Part shown: positions 1 to 9,288 of the stretch, one piece after another
How the letters are laid out: every line of letters starts with the position of its first letter
Numbering within the stretch: position 1 is the stretch's first letter
Assembly (NCBI GenBank): GCA_938016265.1
Contig: CALLWB010000036.1
Location: 1 to 64,000, forward strand
Length of the DNA stretch: 64,000 nucleotides
From: an uncultured Saprospiraceae bacterium
GTDB lineage: Bacteria; Bacteroidota; Bacteroidia; Chitinophagales; Saprospiraceae
Direction: 5' to 3'
Notes under the pieces: model-generated
Databases searched by the model: none
What the model was told of the DNA's origin: nothing
Seen by the model: the letters and a program-made list of their open reading frames with translations, nothing else
Program-made: the position numbers and the translations under genes

Positions 1-57
1 GAAGTAGGCAAGAACCATATTTTCTATAAAATCCGATCTTAAGAATATATCTAACAT
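1..57 (-). CDS. nqrE: Na+-translocating NADH:quinone reductase subunit E, N-terminal fragment
   Basis: The first 57 bases, read leftward, encode 19 codons beginning MLDIFLRSDFIENMVLAYF, and the frame runs off the window edge. NqrE is an integral membrane subunit of the Na+-NQR complex that helps hold the iron-sulfur centre between NqrD and NqrE. NqrE proteins commonly begin with a short segment containing an F-I-E-N-M-x-L motif, which is what I see here. The ATG (complement of 55-57) lies 35 bases after the nqrD stop codon, in the canonical nqrA-B-C-D-E-F order. Only the start is visible, so the call rests on the motif and the operon position. Confidence 0.85.
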   Translation of the reverse strand, partial: MLDIFLRSDFIENMVLAYF

Positions 58-92
58 GTTATATTTTTTTAAAATTCTTAGTGAAGGATGAA

Positions 93-800
93 TTAAGAAA
101 TGTCTACCAATTTAGTATTGTAACTACGTTGTATCCAAATCATAATTCCTACAATAAACATTGCTGCTGCAGGTAAAACCATTAAGTTGTTATTCGCATA
201 CCATCCGAACCAAGCGCTGGTTGTCGTATTTATTAGATAATCGCTGGTGTTACCGATGATTTGGAAGCCAGCAAACGAGCCTTTTCCAAACACTTCGCGT
301 ACTATAGCGATCATTATTAAAATTGCACCATAGCCTAAACCGTTTCCTACCCCATCCAAAAACGACCGCCATGGACGATTGGCCATAGAGAAAGCTTCCA
401 GGCGACCCATTACAATACAGTTGGTAATGATCAGTCCGATGAATACGGATAGTTGCTTATAGACTTCGTAGTTTAATGCTTTAAGCGCTAATTCTACTAC
501 TGTTACCAAGGTGGCAATCACGACCAGTTGGACGATCATCCGAACCTGTTTCGGTATGTTATTTCTTAGTACCGAAACGATTAAACTAGAAAAAGCACAA
601 ACGAAAACTACCGCTATTGCCATAACTACCGAAGGTACTACGAGTGTGGTAACCGCAAGTGCAGAACAAATACCTAATACCTGAACGGTAATGGGGTTGT
701 TGTCATTAAACGGATCGGTGATGAGCGCTCTCTCCTTTTTGCCAAAGGTCAACCCTTTGTCTGTCGATTTTACGGCTACATCTGTTGCTGTATCAGCCAT
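93..800 (-). CDS. nqrD: Na+-translocating NADH:quinone reductase subunit D
   Basis: Integral membrane subunit of the Na+-pumping NADH:ubiquinone/menaquinone oxidoreductase in the inner membrane. The 235-residue protein has a charged cytoplasmic N-terminus and about six hydrophobic helices. It carries the Rnf/Nqr family signature around TNCIVMGRLEAF (near residues 126-137), with the Cys expected to ligate the Fe-S centre shared with NqrE. The N-terminal 25 residues (MADTATDV...) are longer than in many NqrD proteins; the conserved part starts near KKERALITDPFNDNNP. It follows nqrC by 53 bases and precedes nqrE, so it belongs to the nqr operon. I am confident of family and subunit. Confidence 0.95.
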   Translation of the reverse strand: MADTATDVAVKSTDKGLTFGKKERALITDPFNDNNPITVQVLGICSALAVTTLVVPSVVMAIAVVFVCAFSSLIVSVLRNNIPKQVRMIVQLVVIATLVTVVELALKALNYEVYKQLSVFIGLIITNCIVMGRLEAFSMANRPWRSFLDGVGNGLGYGAILIMIAIVREVFGKGSFAGFQIIGNTSDYLINTTTSAWFGWYANNNLMVLPAAAMFIVGIMIWIQRSYNTKLVDIS

Positions 801-853
801 TTTGATTCATTTTTATATTATGAAAATACCGATAATCGGCATTTGTTCAAATT

Positions 854-1561
854 CTATTTTTTATTCTGCAATTTTTTAAAGTAGGGAAGGTAAATCTTTA
901 TGCCTTTGTCCAACATTTTAGCTACCCCTACTGCTGTTACAGTAGCACCAGAAATACCATCGACTTGATGATCAGGTATTTTGATACCGCCTTTAACAAC
1001 ATCCACAGATACAAATTCCCCTGCTTCATTAAACAATTTTTTTCCTACGAACTGTGACTTCCAGGCATTGTTGTCTTTGATTTCTGCGCCAAGTCCAGGA
1101 GTTTCACCTGTATGGTTGAATGCTACACCACCAATCGTGTTGAAGTCATCTTTGATGGCGATCGATCCCCAGATTTCATCCCAAAGACCTTTCCCTCTAA
1201 CAGCTACTATGTAATGTTTGCCCTCAGAACCATCGTAAACGTACAAAGGGTATTTTCGATCGGCTTCCGCCTTTTTCTTTTCCTTTTTCATGTCAATTTT
1301 GTCCGCCCCTTCTTCTGCAATCACTTTACCGTTTGCATCAAGAACGAATTGTTTGACATTTTTTGTAAAAATAGTGGCGACTTCGCTGTCTTCCATATCA
1401 GCAGCACCTTTTTTGATAGAACCGAGTATTTCTTTTTTGTTGTAAAGAGCCTCGTTTCGATCATGTATGGGTTTTAGACCAGCAAACATGAGTGCAAGTA
1501 TTCCTGCTACTACGGTGGTCATAATTCCTACAAATCCGAGTGTATATGAGTTACTGTGCAC
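854..1561 (-). CDS. nqrC: Na+-translocating NADH:quinone reductase subunit C (FMN-binding)
   Basis: NqrC carries a covalently bound FMN on the periplasmic side of the Na+-NQR complex. The 235-residue protein has one N-terminal membrane helix (about residues 7-27) followed by a soluble FMN-binding domain. The flavinylation motif SGAT is visible near the C-terminus, with Thr207 as the predicted phosphoester-linked residue, by analogy with the SGAT threonine of Vibrio NqrC. A lysine- and glutamate-rich stretch near residues 90-105 is probably a surface loop. The start codon overlaps the end of nqrB by 11 bases, which implies translational coupling. Covalent loading normally needs an ApbE flavin transferase; none is encoded in this window. 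Confidence 0.95.
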   Translation of the reverse strand: MHSNSYTLGFVGIMTTVVAGILALMFAGLKPIHDRNEALYNKKEILGSIKKGAADMEDSEVATIFTKNVKQFVLDANGKVIAEEGADKIDMKKEKKKAEADRKYPLYVYDGSEGKHYIVAVRGKGLWDEIWGSIAIKDDFNTIGGVAFNHTGETPGLGAEIKDNNAWKSQFVGKKLFNEAGEFVSVDVVKGGIKIPDHQVDGISGATVTAVGVAKMLDKGIKIYLPYFKKLQNKK

Positions 1562-2834
1562 TTGTTATTCTTTTTAGTCGTTTAGAAATATTTGATTCCA
1601 GTACGTAGTGATCAATTAATGGAGCGAAAACATTCATAAATAAAATCGCCAACATCCATCCTTCAGGATAGGCCGGGTTTAATACTCGAATGATCATTCC
1701 AATAGAACCTATGAAAAATCCGTAAATCCATTTTCCAGTATTGGTTGATGCCGCAGTAACAGGATCCGTTGCCATGAAGGCCATAGCAAAAAAGAAACTG
1801 CCCATATAGAAATGGTACTGCCAAGGCACCCCTAAGAAACTAGTAGGATCTCCAGTAGTAATATTCATAATAAAACCTGTAAAAACAGCTCCAATAAGCA
1901 TAGAAAGCATTACTCTCCAACTAGCAATTTTTGTAGCTAACAACATCAGTGTTCCTAGAAGAACCAATGGTTTACAAGTTTCTCCGATGGAGCCAGGGAT
2001 CGTTCCCCACCACATTTGTGAAGGACTGTATTGACTGGAGCTAATTACTGCATCCCATCCACCTTTGGCCGCTAGGCCGAGTGGGGTGGCGCCTGTCCAG
2101 CCGTCTGGGGTATTGGCAAGGGCAAAGGCTTTGAAACTAGCGAACTTCTCTGGGAGACTGTCCAAACCTAGCGCTTCCAAGGTACCTGCTTGCATTCCAA
2201 AAATGCTGTGAAGCAAATTATAATCATAAGAAACCCAACAAAGGTCTCCTGATATTTCTGTAGGATAAGCAAAGAACACAAACACCCGGGCTAAGAGCGC
2301 AATGTTTACTACATTCATTCCTGTACCACCAAATGCTTCTTTACCAATGACAACTGCAAAGGCAACTGCCAGCGCCAACATCCATAATGGAATATCCGGT
2401 GGCATAATCAACGGAATAAGTGCACCAGAAACAAGGAATCCCTCTTCAATTGGATGGCCTTTCTTTGCTGCGAAATAGAACTCAATTCCTAGGCCAACCA
2501 CATGGGCGACTATAAATATAGGAAGGATCTGTAGTAGACCATACAATAGTTTAGCCCCCAATCCGTCGAAAAATCCTTCAGTATGAAGACCTAATGCGAG
2601 GTAATGTTGGTGTCCAATGTTATACGTTCCAAATACATAGCACAATTGAAGTGCAAGTACTACAAGTACCATAGTCCGTTTCAGATCCATGGCATCTCTT
2701 ACATGAACACCGTCTTTGGTAACATGGTTTGGAGAAAACAGAAAGGTATGAAAACCGTCAAATAAGGTATGGAGGAATGGTGATTTCTCCTTGTCTGGTT
2801 CAATTTTTTCTAAAAAATTTAGTATTGGTTTCAT
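1551..2834 (-). CDS. nqrB: Na+-translocating NADH:quinone reductase subunit B (FMN-binding)
   Basis: Large membrane subunit of Na+-NQR, part of the Na+ channel and carrier of the second covalent FMN. The 427-residue protein has the usual amphipathic N-terminus (NFLEKIEPDKEK), about ten hydrophobic segments and the sequence DGWTGATPLG, where Thr250 is the predicted FMN attachment residue. The motif reads T-G-A-T instead of the more common S-G-A-T, a substitution that should still allow flavinylation because the last Thr is kept. Length and order agree with known NqrB proteins. It lies between nqrA (54-base gap) and nqrC (11-base overlap). Confidence 0.96.
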   Translation of the reverse strand: MKPILNFLEKIEPDKEKSPFLHTLFDGFHTFLFSPNHVTKDGVHVRDAMDLKRTMVLVVLALQLCYVFGTYNIGHQHYLALGLHTEGFFDGLGAKLLYGLLQILPIFIVAHVVGLGIEFYFAAKKGHPIEEGFLVSGALIPLIMPPDIPLWMLALAVAFAVVIGKEAFGGTGMNVVNIALLARVFVFFAYPTEISGDLCWVSYDYNLLHSIFGMQAGTLEALGLDSLPEKFASFKAFALANTPDGWTGATPLGLAAKGGWDAVISSSQYSPSQMWWGTIPGSIGETCKPLVLLGTLMLLATKIASWRVMLSMLIGAVFTGFIMNITTGDPTSFLGVPWQYHFYMGSFFFAMAFMATDPVTAASTNTGKWIYGFFIGSIGMIIRVLNPAYPEGWMLAILFMNVFAPLIDHYVLESNISKRLKRITSAQ

Positions 2835-2888
2835 TTTAATATTTTTGCCTGATAACTATATGTTGAATTGGCATTTATTTTAATAAAA

Positions 2889-4526
2889 TTATCCTTGTTC
2901 TCTAATTGTTTCCAATCCCTGAGCAAGTAGAGATTGCAAGTCTTGCTTGGAAGTACAAGCGAATTCACAAAGTGCTACATCTTCCGGAGCCAGTTCGTAA
3001 ATACCCAATCCTTCCATTCGTTCAAAATCATTGACAATGATTGATTTGAATAAATGTTGTGGGTAAATATCCATTGGCAATACAGATTCATACTGACCAG
3101 TTACTACGAAAGCACGGTGCTCTCCATGAGTATTGGTTTCTGCATTCATTTTTAATCCTTTATACAATCCTTGTGGGTAACTTTTGCTGATCGTTGGTCT
3201 TGGAGTCATTCCAATCAACCAACCAAACATTTCGTAATTGTTGTTCTCCTTTAAAACAGTGACTTGGTCGTCAAAGAAACCTAAGTGGCCAGTTTGCTCC
3301 ACTTTCTTACCTGTGAGAACATCACCAGAAACAATTCGGATTTGATCGTTTGCAAGGTTGTCTTTAACCATGCTTTCAATATTTGCTCCTTGCTTTGCTT
3401 TGATATATTTAGGTTCGATCAACTCTGCTCCTGAAACAGCAACCAAACGTTCGGTGTCATATTTTTTGTCATTAAACAAACGTCCAAGGATATTCACATC
3501 TTGAGCGTTCATTACCCAAACCACATCTCCTTTTGCAATAGGATCGGTGTGGTGAATCTGGATGCCAACATTGCCTGATGGGTGTGGACCTTTGAACCAG
3601 TTCTTTTGCACGCCTTTAGCATCCAAGAATACAGAAGACGGCTTGTTTTCCATGCTGGCGTTTAGTCCAAGATGTATTTTACCTTCTGTTAGTTTTCCTA
3701 GAATATCAAGCCCTTTCTGGAAATTTTTCCCTTGGCCTTCCATTGCAAAGTTTAAATCCGGTGCCAATGGCGCAGAATCAAATGTGGAGATGAAGATAGA
3801 TTTTGGTGTATCCTTAGGGTCAGCAACAATATCAAATGGACGTTGGCGGATAAATGGCCAAACTCCATTTTCTAATAAATACTCTATCAATGATTCGCGA
3901 GTACAATCCTTTAGGTCAAATTCTTTAATTTCTTTGTAGGAAATTTCTTTGTCCGCAAGGATCACAATCTCGTTGATCGATCTTTTTTCTCCTCTAGTTA
4001 TAGAAACGACTTCTCCGCTTACTGGAGATGCATATTTGATTTCAGGTCGTTTTTTGTCAAAAAACAAAGTGTCTCCTGCTTTTACCTCTTCGCCTTCAGC
4101 AAACAAAATTTTTGGTATTGGAGACATTCCAACAAAATCTTTTGGAGAAAGAGAATGAGTGCCACTCACCTTTATCGAAGCGAGCGCAGGAGCAGGGGCT
4201 CCAGCTAAAGGAATGTCATATCCCTCTTTTAATAGGGTAACTGGTTGATTTCCGTCAAGGTATTCCGGTTTTTCTCCAAATAGCTCGGAGAGTTTTGGGA
4301 AGACTGAGAAATTTGCTCCTTGGTTATTAATTCCCATGTTTTTTGCTTCAATCTGCATTAGATTGTCCGCAATAAAAGTTACTGCAGCCACTAGCAGGAC
4401 TAATACTAGCACAGCAAATCCGACAATAAAAGCAGTCGTTAGTTCACCCGATCCTTGCGCATGAGCTAAATGAGCAGAAGAAAGGATGGAAATGATCAGT
4501 ACTAGACGTATTTTTGCGTTCTTCAA
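2889..4526 (-). CDS. nqrA: Na+-translocating NADH:quinone reductase subunit A with N-terminal membrane-anchor extension
   Basis: First gene of the nqr operon. From about residue 95 (QPVTLLKEGYDIPLAGAP) the protein follows NqrA, the peripheral cytoplasmic subunit involved in quinone reactions, through to the C-terminus. Classical NqrA is about 445 residues and soluble; this protein has 545. The additional N-terminus shows a signal-peptide-like segment (residues 1-23, ending AHAQG), a strong transmembrane helix (about 31-55) and a short linker (to about 95). The fusion would tether NqrA to the membrane with its main domain in the cytoplasm. The reading frame is continuous and the ATG is preceded by an A-rich leader. 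A -7 promoter-like box lies about 70 bases upstream. Family call is very secure; the role of the extension is inference. Confidence 0.93.
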   Translation of the reverse strand: MKNAKIRLVLIISILSSAHLAHAQGSGELTTAFIVGFAVLVLVLLVAAVTFIADNLMQIEAKNMGINNQGANFSVFPKLSELFGEKPEYLDGNQPVTLLKEGYDIPLAGAPAPALASIKVSGTHSLSPKDFVGMSPIPKILFAEGEEVKAGDTLFFDKKRPEIKYASPVSGEVVSITRGEKRSINEIVILADKEISYKEIKEFDLKDCTRESLIEYLLENGVWPFIRQRPFDIVADPKDTPKSIFISTFDSAPLAPDLNFAMEGQGKNFQKGLDILGKLTEGKIHLGLNASMENKPSSVFLDAKGVQKNWFKGPHPSGNVGIQIHHTDPIAKGDVVWVMNAQDVNILGRLFNDKKYDTERLVAVSGAELIEPKYIKAKQGANIESMVKDNLANDQIRIVSGDVLTGKKVEQTGHLGFFDDQVTVLKENNNYEMFGWLIGMTPRPTISKSYPQGLYKGLKMNAETNTHGEHRAFVVTGQYESVLPMDIYPQHLFKSIIVNDFERMEGLGIYELAPEDVALCEFACTSKQDLQSLLAQGLETIREQG

Positions 4527-4597
4527 AGTAATTGGTTTTATGATCTGAAAAACCCTATATTTTCAAAGGTTTTTTGATGCTTTTTTGAAATACGGAG

Positions 4598-4605
4598 CAA
4601 AGATA
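4598..4605 (-). promoter_or_regulatory. Candidate -7 box for the nqr operon
   Basis: Read leftward this is TATCTTTG, a perfect match to the Bacteroidota -7 consensus TANNTTTG. It would place transcription start about 65 bases before the nqrA ATG. No clean -33 TTTG is visible; only a T-rich stretch lies upstream. Confidence 0.45.
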
Positions 4606-4754
4606 AAAAGCCTGCATCGAAAAAGCATTAAAGAGGTTGAGTTTTTAGGGAAGGTTATTTATTTAGAACATTTCTAAATAAAAATTGTTTCTTTTTTTAA
4701 CACATTCTGCTGGTTTTCGCGAAGGTAGTTGTATCCAATGATATTATCATTATC

Positions 4755-5960
4755 TTGCGAGTCAACAGAATAATAAATTTGACATCTAAGTTACCATCTA
4801 AAATTGCTGTAAAAGCTACATTGCTTGCTGGAGGAAGCCTTACTGTTATGGCTGGGGCGCTCATTGCTCCGGCGATACCTCAACTCAGCACCGAATTCAA
4901 TCATCTAAGGGATTCTGAGTTTTTAGCCAAATTGACGCTTACTCTACCCTCCTTAATTATAGGATTGTTTGCGCCTGTAATGGGGTATTTGGTGGATAAA
5001 ACAGGTAGAAAGCCCTTGTTGATCTTTGGTCTTTTGTTGTATGCGATTGCAGGAACGGCTGGTTTTTTATTAAATGATTTGCACCATATACTTATAAGTA
5101 GAGCTTTTTTAGGAATTGCGGTTGCCTGCAATATGACAACGATTACCACCTTGGTGGCTGATTATTTTGTGGACAAGGAGCGTAATCAGTTTATGGGACT
5201 CCAAGGAGGGTTTATGGCGTTTGGAGGGATCATCTATGTTATTTTAGGTGGAATGCTGGCTATGATAAGTTGGCGGGAGCCATTTTTGGTTTATCTGGCG
5301 TCTTTGCTGGTGCTTCCATTAGTTTTGCTGTTTATCCGAGAGCCGGAACGAGTGGTTTACGAGGAGGTCGATTCCAGAAAATTGGATTATCCGAGAAAGC
5401 TGGTCAACTTTATATTTTTTATCGGTTTTTTGGGAATGGTCATTTTTTATATGATTCCTGTTCAAATTCCTTTTTTCCTTACGGGAATGGGGATTCATAA
5501 TGAAATAAATATCGGAATTGCGATTGCCTGTACAACGATTGCTGCAGCACCTGCTGCGATTTCCTATCAATGGTTGAGTGCCAAATTTAGTTTTTCACGG
5601 ATTTATGCGCTTGGATTTTTGGTGATGGGGATTGGCTATTTGCTGTTGGGCAGTGCGTGGAGTTATTCTACTGTGATTGGAAGCTTGATGGTTGCCGGTT
5701 TAGGTTTTGGGTTGATGATTCCAAATGCGAGTGTTTGGATTATGACGCTTGCACCGGCTAAAATCCGTGGTCGGATCATTGGTTCCTTGAATGCGGCTAT
5801 GTTTTTGGGCCAATTTTTTTCGCCCGTGTTCTCTGAGCCAATTTCAGATAGCACGTCGCTCGCCACTACATTTATGTTTGCTGGTGGTTTGATGTTGGTG
5901 ATGGCTGCTGGGTTTTTTCTTTGGAAAGTGGAAGGGGAGAAGCGAGAGTTGAGTAGTTAG
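4755..5960 (+). CDS. Major facilitator superfamily transporter
   Basis: Predicted 12-helix inner-membrane secondary transporter of about 401 residues, probably a drug/H+ antiporter-like exporter. The loop between helices 2 and 3 carries the MFS motif A pattern G-Y-L-V-D-K-T-G-R-K (about residues 77-86), and a Pro/Gly-rich helix 1 (GALIAPAIPQL) resembles the DHA1 group. Substrate cannot be read from sequence. The start is uncertain: the first in-frame start is a TTG at 4755, with a second TTG at 4779. The first in-frame ATG would cut into helix 1, so a TTG start is more likely. It is divergent from the nqr operon and convergent with the RDD gene, with no obvious operon partner. Confidence 0.85.
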   Translation: MRVNRIINLTSKLPSKIAVKATLLAGGSLTVMAGALIAPAIPQLSTEFNHLRDSEFLAKLTLTLPSLIIGLFAPVMGYLVDKTGRKPLLIFGLLLYAIAGTAGFLLNDLHHILISRAFLGIAVACNMTTITTLVADYFVDKERNQFMGLQGGFMAFGGIIYVILGGMLAMISWREPFLVYLASLLVLPLVLLFIREPERVVYEEVDSRKLDYPRKLVNFIFFIGFLGMVIFYMIPVQIPFFLTGMGIHNEINIGIAIACTTIAAAPAAISYQWLSAKFSFSRIYALGFLVMGIGYLLLGSAWSYSTVIGSLMVAGLGFGLMIPNASVWIMTLAPAKIRGRIIGSLNAAMFLGQFFSPVFSEPISDSTSLATTFMFAGGLMLVMAAGFFLWKVEGEKRELSS

Positions 5961-6200
5961 AAAGGAGTGGTTTAAATTAAACGCAAATGTGTTGAGTTTT
6001 TAATGCAGGAATGCCTGAAGTCAGAAATATTTAAACGAAAATTAGCTAATCGAAATGGAATACTACAGAGTCGTATTTATCTCCTTTACAAAAATGTCCA
6101 TCTACAAAAATCACTCGCCATTGCTTTTTGAATTGCCGAAAGTCGGATCACATTAAAAACTCTGCGCGATCGTGATGGAATCTTCTACAACAAATGAACG
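5961..6200. repeat. Intergenic stretch with degenerate direct repeats
   Basis: Non-coding spacer between two convergent genes. Two imperfect copies of a roughly 58-base unit lie at about 6011-6070 and 6132-6192. Both end in the shared pattern ATCGnnATGGAATnnnCTACA. A shorter related piece (ATGTCCATCTACA) lies between them. I see no open reading frame or terminator hairpin of note. The repeat is visible by eye but its nature is unknown. Confidence 0.4.
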
Positions 6201-6932
6201 TTACCGAGTAAGCACAATGTAATCGCTAATCAAGGTCTTTAGAAACTTGATACTATTGAGTGGCCTCTTTTCGATGTCTAGTTTTTCCATCATGTGGCTG
6301 ACCGTTTTTTTGACAACATCTCTATGCGAATCATTTGGATATTTCTGGTAGCGGGCAATCACTGTTTTGATGAGCAGCATGTCTTTCTCACTAAATTGTC
6401 TGACAGAAGGGAACGTCACTTCGTGGTCAGCTAACGTGCTAATCTTTTGTATGTCGTCCAGGCGAAGGTGGAAGTTGGATCTTACTTTTATCACACTAGT
6501 ACCGGCTATGATATCTCCCAGTCGTTGATGCTTAGCAGTACTACTGACAAGAAGGGCGGCAAGTGTGCCAGCAGAAAATAGCGAGTCCAACGTATGAAAC
6601 GCGGCTCTGGTCAGGTAGTCATTAAACGTAGCTTCGCTGCCATTTAGTTTGACAATCTTTAGACCCAGCGCCTTTTTACCAGGTGTCTGACCATTCATAA
6701 ACCATTCAAAAATCAAGTAAAATCCAATATAATAGATAAGAAATGAACCTCCAATGATCACACTTCCCCATGATGACCATTCTAAAAAAGGGCCTAGAAG
6801 AGCAGTCAACAGACCAAAAGAGATAGAAATCAATGTCAAATCTATTGCGGTAGCAAAAATCCGTTCTCCCAAAGAGGCCAATTCGTACTCTATAGTTACA
6901 TTTTGAGTGGTAGTGATATCTATGTTCTTCAT
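6201..6932 (-). CDS. RDD family membrane protein
   Basis: The 243-residue protein carries an RDD domain in its first 150 residues: the conserved Arg24 and Asp31 in ASLGERIFATAIDL, two to three hydrophobic helices, the signature GQTPGKKALG (81-90) and QRLGDIIAGTSVI (136-148). The remaining 90 residues are a soluble helical tail of unknown function. RDD proteins are poorly defined; some act in ion homeostasis. It is divergent from the SpoIIM-like/DUF4129/DUF4350/MoxR/DUF58 genes. RDD genes commonly sit beside that set in Bacteroidota, so it probably belongs to the same envelope-related function. Confidence 0.85.
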   Translation of the reverse strand: MKNIDITTTQNVTIEYELASLGERIFATAIDLTLISISFGLLTALLGPFLEWSSWGSVIIGGSFLIYYIGFYLIFEWFMNGQTPGKKALGLKIVKLNGSEATFNDYLTRAAFHTLDSLFSAGTLAALLVSSTAKHQRLGDIIAGTSVIKVRSNFHLRLDDIQKISTLADHEVTFPSVRQFSEKDMLLIKTVIARYQKYPNDSHRDVVKKTVSHMMEKLDIEKRPLNSIKFLKTLISDYIVLTR

Positions 6933-7420
6933 GTTATCGTTTTTCGAAATACAACCCGAAGTTGACCATTTAATTTATAAAAATCAAGAAAAAAAGACGA
7001 ATTGTATATTTAGGCGTATGTTTTCTAACGGTATTTCGACTAAAATAATTTACACCACAGCAAATTTCATTTTATTAACCCAAAAACTAGTAGTGTAGCA
7101 AAGATAATAACGATAAATCATAGTAAATAATTCATTTAAGAAATAAATAGGTAGGAAAATTTTAAGAAATTAGACTTACGCTCGTCCTATTCTTCTGTTA
7201 TTTTGTCTAAATGTTTGACTATGTAATTTGAAAATACCTATCTTGTATTCGATAAGGTTAAATAGGTTGGAGACAGCTTAAAGCTCGATAATATTCAAAA
7301 ACATAACATTTTTTATTTTATGGAACTTTATTCTGAGGAGTTTGTTGAAAGTGTAGTAGAAGTTGTAATCCAACCCCTATAAATCCATGAAATCTCGTCT
7401 ATTTTAATATCATAGTTTAT
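6933..7420. other. Divergent intergenic region, RDD / SpoIIM-like
   Basis: A 488-base AT-rich spacer between divergent genes that must hold both promoters. I find no perfect TANNTTTG box. A tiny reading frame of 20 codons (7321-7383, MELYSEEFVESVV...) is present but has nothing to support it as a gene. No hairpin or repeat stands out. Confidence 0.4.
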
Positions 7421-9286
7421 ATGCGTGAGACCAAATTTATTCAGCAAAATCAGGAAAAATGGCAGGAGTTTGAAAAACTTCTGGAAAATAAACAAAAGGA
7501 TCCTGATAAGTTAAACTCGCTGTACATTCAAATAACTGATGACCTTTCTTACTCAAGAACGTTCTATCCAAATCGGTCTGTTCGGGTATACCTAAACGGG
7601 TTAGCGCAGCAGCTTTTTTATAGTCTTTATGGCAATAAGAAAGGCCGGAAAAACATGTTTACTAACTTTTGGAAGGAAGATCTTCCGCAGGTGATGTATC
7701 ATTACAGAAAGGAATTTTTGATTGCTTTTCTTGTTTTTGCTTTATCTGTGGCTATTGGTGCGCTGTCTTCTTTTATGGATCCCCAATTTCCAGCACACAT
7801 CCTTGGCGAGAGTTATGTAAACATGACGAATGAAAATATCGCCTCTGGAGATCCTATGAAAGTCTATAAATCTGGAAATGAGATTGATGATTTCCTAGGG
7901 ATCACGCTCAATAATTTAAGAGTTGCTTTTCTAACGTTTATCATGGGCTTATTCGCTGCCATTGGCAGTATTGGTATTCTGATGAGTAATGGTGTTATGG
8001 TGGGTGCTTTTCAGTGGTTTTTTGTGGAAGCCGGAGAATTTAGAGAGTCATTCCTTACCATTTGGGTACACGGGACATTGGAAATCTCCGCTATTATTAT
8101 TGCAGGAATGGCCGGACTGGTCATGGGCAAAGGGTTGCTGTTTCCAGGAACTTATTCAAGAATACAAGCCTTCCAGGTGACTGCTCGACATGGATTAAAA
8201 ATATTTTTAGGGATAGCTCCAATTATAATAACGGCTGGGTTTATCGAAGCATTTCTGACCAGATATACAGAGACCCCTGACATAATCAGACTTGCGTTGA
8301 TCCTGCTATCGCTTGCCTTTATACTTGGGTATTTTGTTTGGTATCCAAGGAGATTAGCAAAAAGAGGATTCAAAAATCCAATCAAAGTGCCTAACCTTCC
8401 TGCTGATAATGTAGACAAGTTTGAATACAACAAAATTAAGTCCAACGGAGAGATATTTCTAGATACATTTACCTTTTTAAAAAGGAATTCTGGAGCAATT
8501 TTGAAATATATTGGGATCAGTACTGCTGCTTATGCGTCTATCTTCTACGTATTCCTGTCTCCCAGTTATTTAGGTATGGATTCGGGCGTATATCTAGACA
8601 ACCCGTTGTCCATCCTCAATTATAAAAACAGCTACGCATTTGGAGCACTCAATCTTGCGATGCTGTCAGGTCTTGGGCTGATGGTAAGTTTTTTATTCAA
8701 GAAGGAAAAAGAATTTGGAGCTAAGAAAGAAGGGATGACACTGGCAGACTTTGGGCGATTTAGTATAAACAATAGCTTCAAAATAATTTTTATTGTTCTA
8801 TTGCTAGGAGCCATTAGTTTTTTACCTTCTTGGATGCCGATAATTGCAGCTTTTATTTTTCTCCCAGTGCTGTTTTTATGGATGTTTGTTTCTCAGAAAG
8901 AATCCACTAAGAACTTTTTTGGAAGTTTAGGAAGAACCATTGGATTGATGAATGGTTCTTTTGCAAGGCCATATGTACTACTTATTATCCTTGTGTTGAT
9001 TGGTGTATTTATGGGAGGTGTATTCGAATTGGGACTTTTTAAACAACCGATACAAACCTTTCTCTGGAATTTCAGTAGTGAATCTTTTGATACAGACGCA
9101 ATCATGTTCTCCATATATGTTGCTTTCCGTGTGTTTACTGTTTGCATACTCTTTACCTTGCTTGTTGCTGGGTACAGTTTTCTATACTACACGCTGCGGG
9201 AAATTAATGACGCGGAAAGTTTGACAAAACGAATCCCACAAATCGGAGAACGGAAACATGTTTTTGGCCTAGAAAAAGAAGCTTAA
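7421..9286 (+). CDS. Stage II sporulation protein M (SpoIIM)-like membrane protein with extra C-terminal membrane half
   Basis: Residues 1-95 form a soluble helical region, and about 95-335 match the SpoIIM-like integral membrane family, including LNNLRVAFLTFIMGL and the signature HGTLEISAIIIAGMAG. Simple SpoIIM-like proteins are about 320 residues; this one has 621. The additional C-terminal 280 residues hold about five further hydrophobic helices of unknown family. In non-sporulating Bacteroidota this family sits with DUF4129, MoxR and DUF58 genes, as here, and probably acts in the envelope. It is followed after two bases by the DUF4129 gene, so the genes are clearly one operon. No enzymatic motif is visible. 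Confidence 0.85.
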   Translation: MRETKFIQQNQEKWQEFEKLLENKQKDPDKLNSLYIQITDDLSYSRTFYPNRSVRVYLNGLAQQLFYSLYGNKKGRKNMFTNFWKEDLPQVMYHYRKEFLIAFLVFALSVAIGALSSFMDPQFPAHILGESYVNMTNENIASGDPMKVYKSGNEIDDFLGITLNNLRVAFLTFIMGLFAAIGSIGILMSNGVMVGAFQWFFVEAGEFRESFLTIWVHGTLEISAIIIAGMAGLVMGKGLLFPGTYSRIQAFQVTARHGLKIFLGIAPIIITAGFIEAFLTRYTETPDIIRLALILLSLAFILGYFVWYPRRLAKRGFKNPIKVPNLPADNVDKFEYNKIKSNGEIFLDTFTFLKRNSGAILKYIGISTAAYASIFYVFLSPSYLGMDSGVYLDNPLSILNYKNSYAFGALNLAMLSGLGLMVSFLFKKEKEFGAKKEGMTLADFGRFSINNSFKIIFIVLLLGAISFLPSWMPIIAAFIFLPVLFLWMFVSQKESTKNFFGSLGRTIGLMNGSFARPYVLLIILVLIGVFMGGVFELGLFKQPIQTFLWNFSSESFDTDAIMFSIYVAFRVFTVCILFTLLVAGYSFLYYTLREINDAESLTKRIPQIGERKHVFGLEKEA

Positions 9287-9288
9287 TA

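Noticed and set aside
3562..3939. 125-codon + strand frame inside nqrA
   Set aside because: Antisense shadow of a well-conserved gene.
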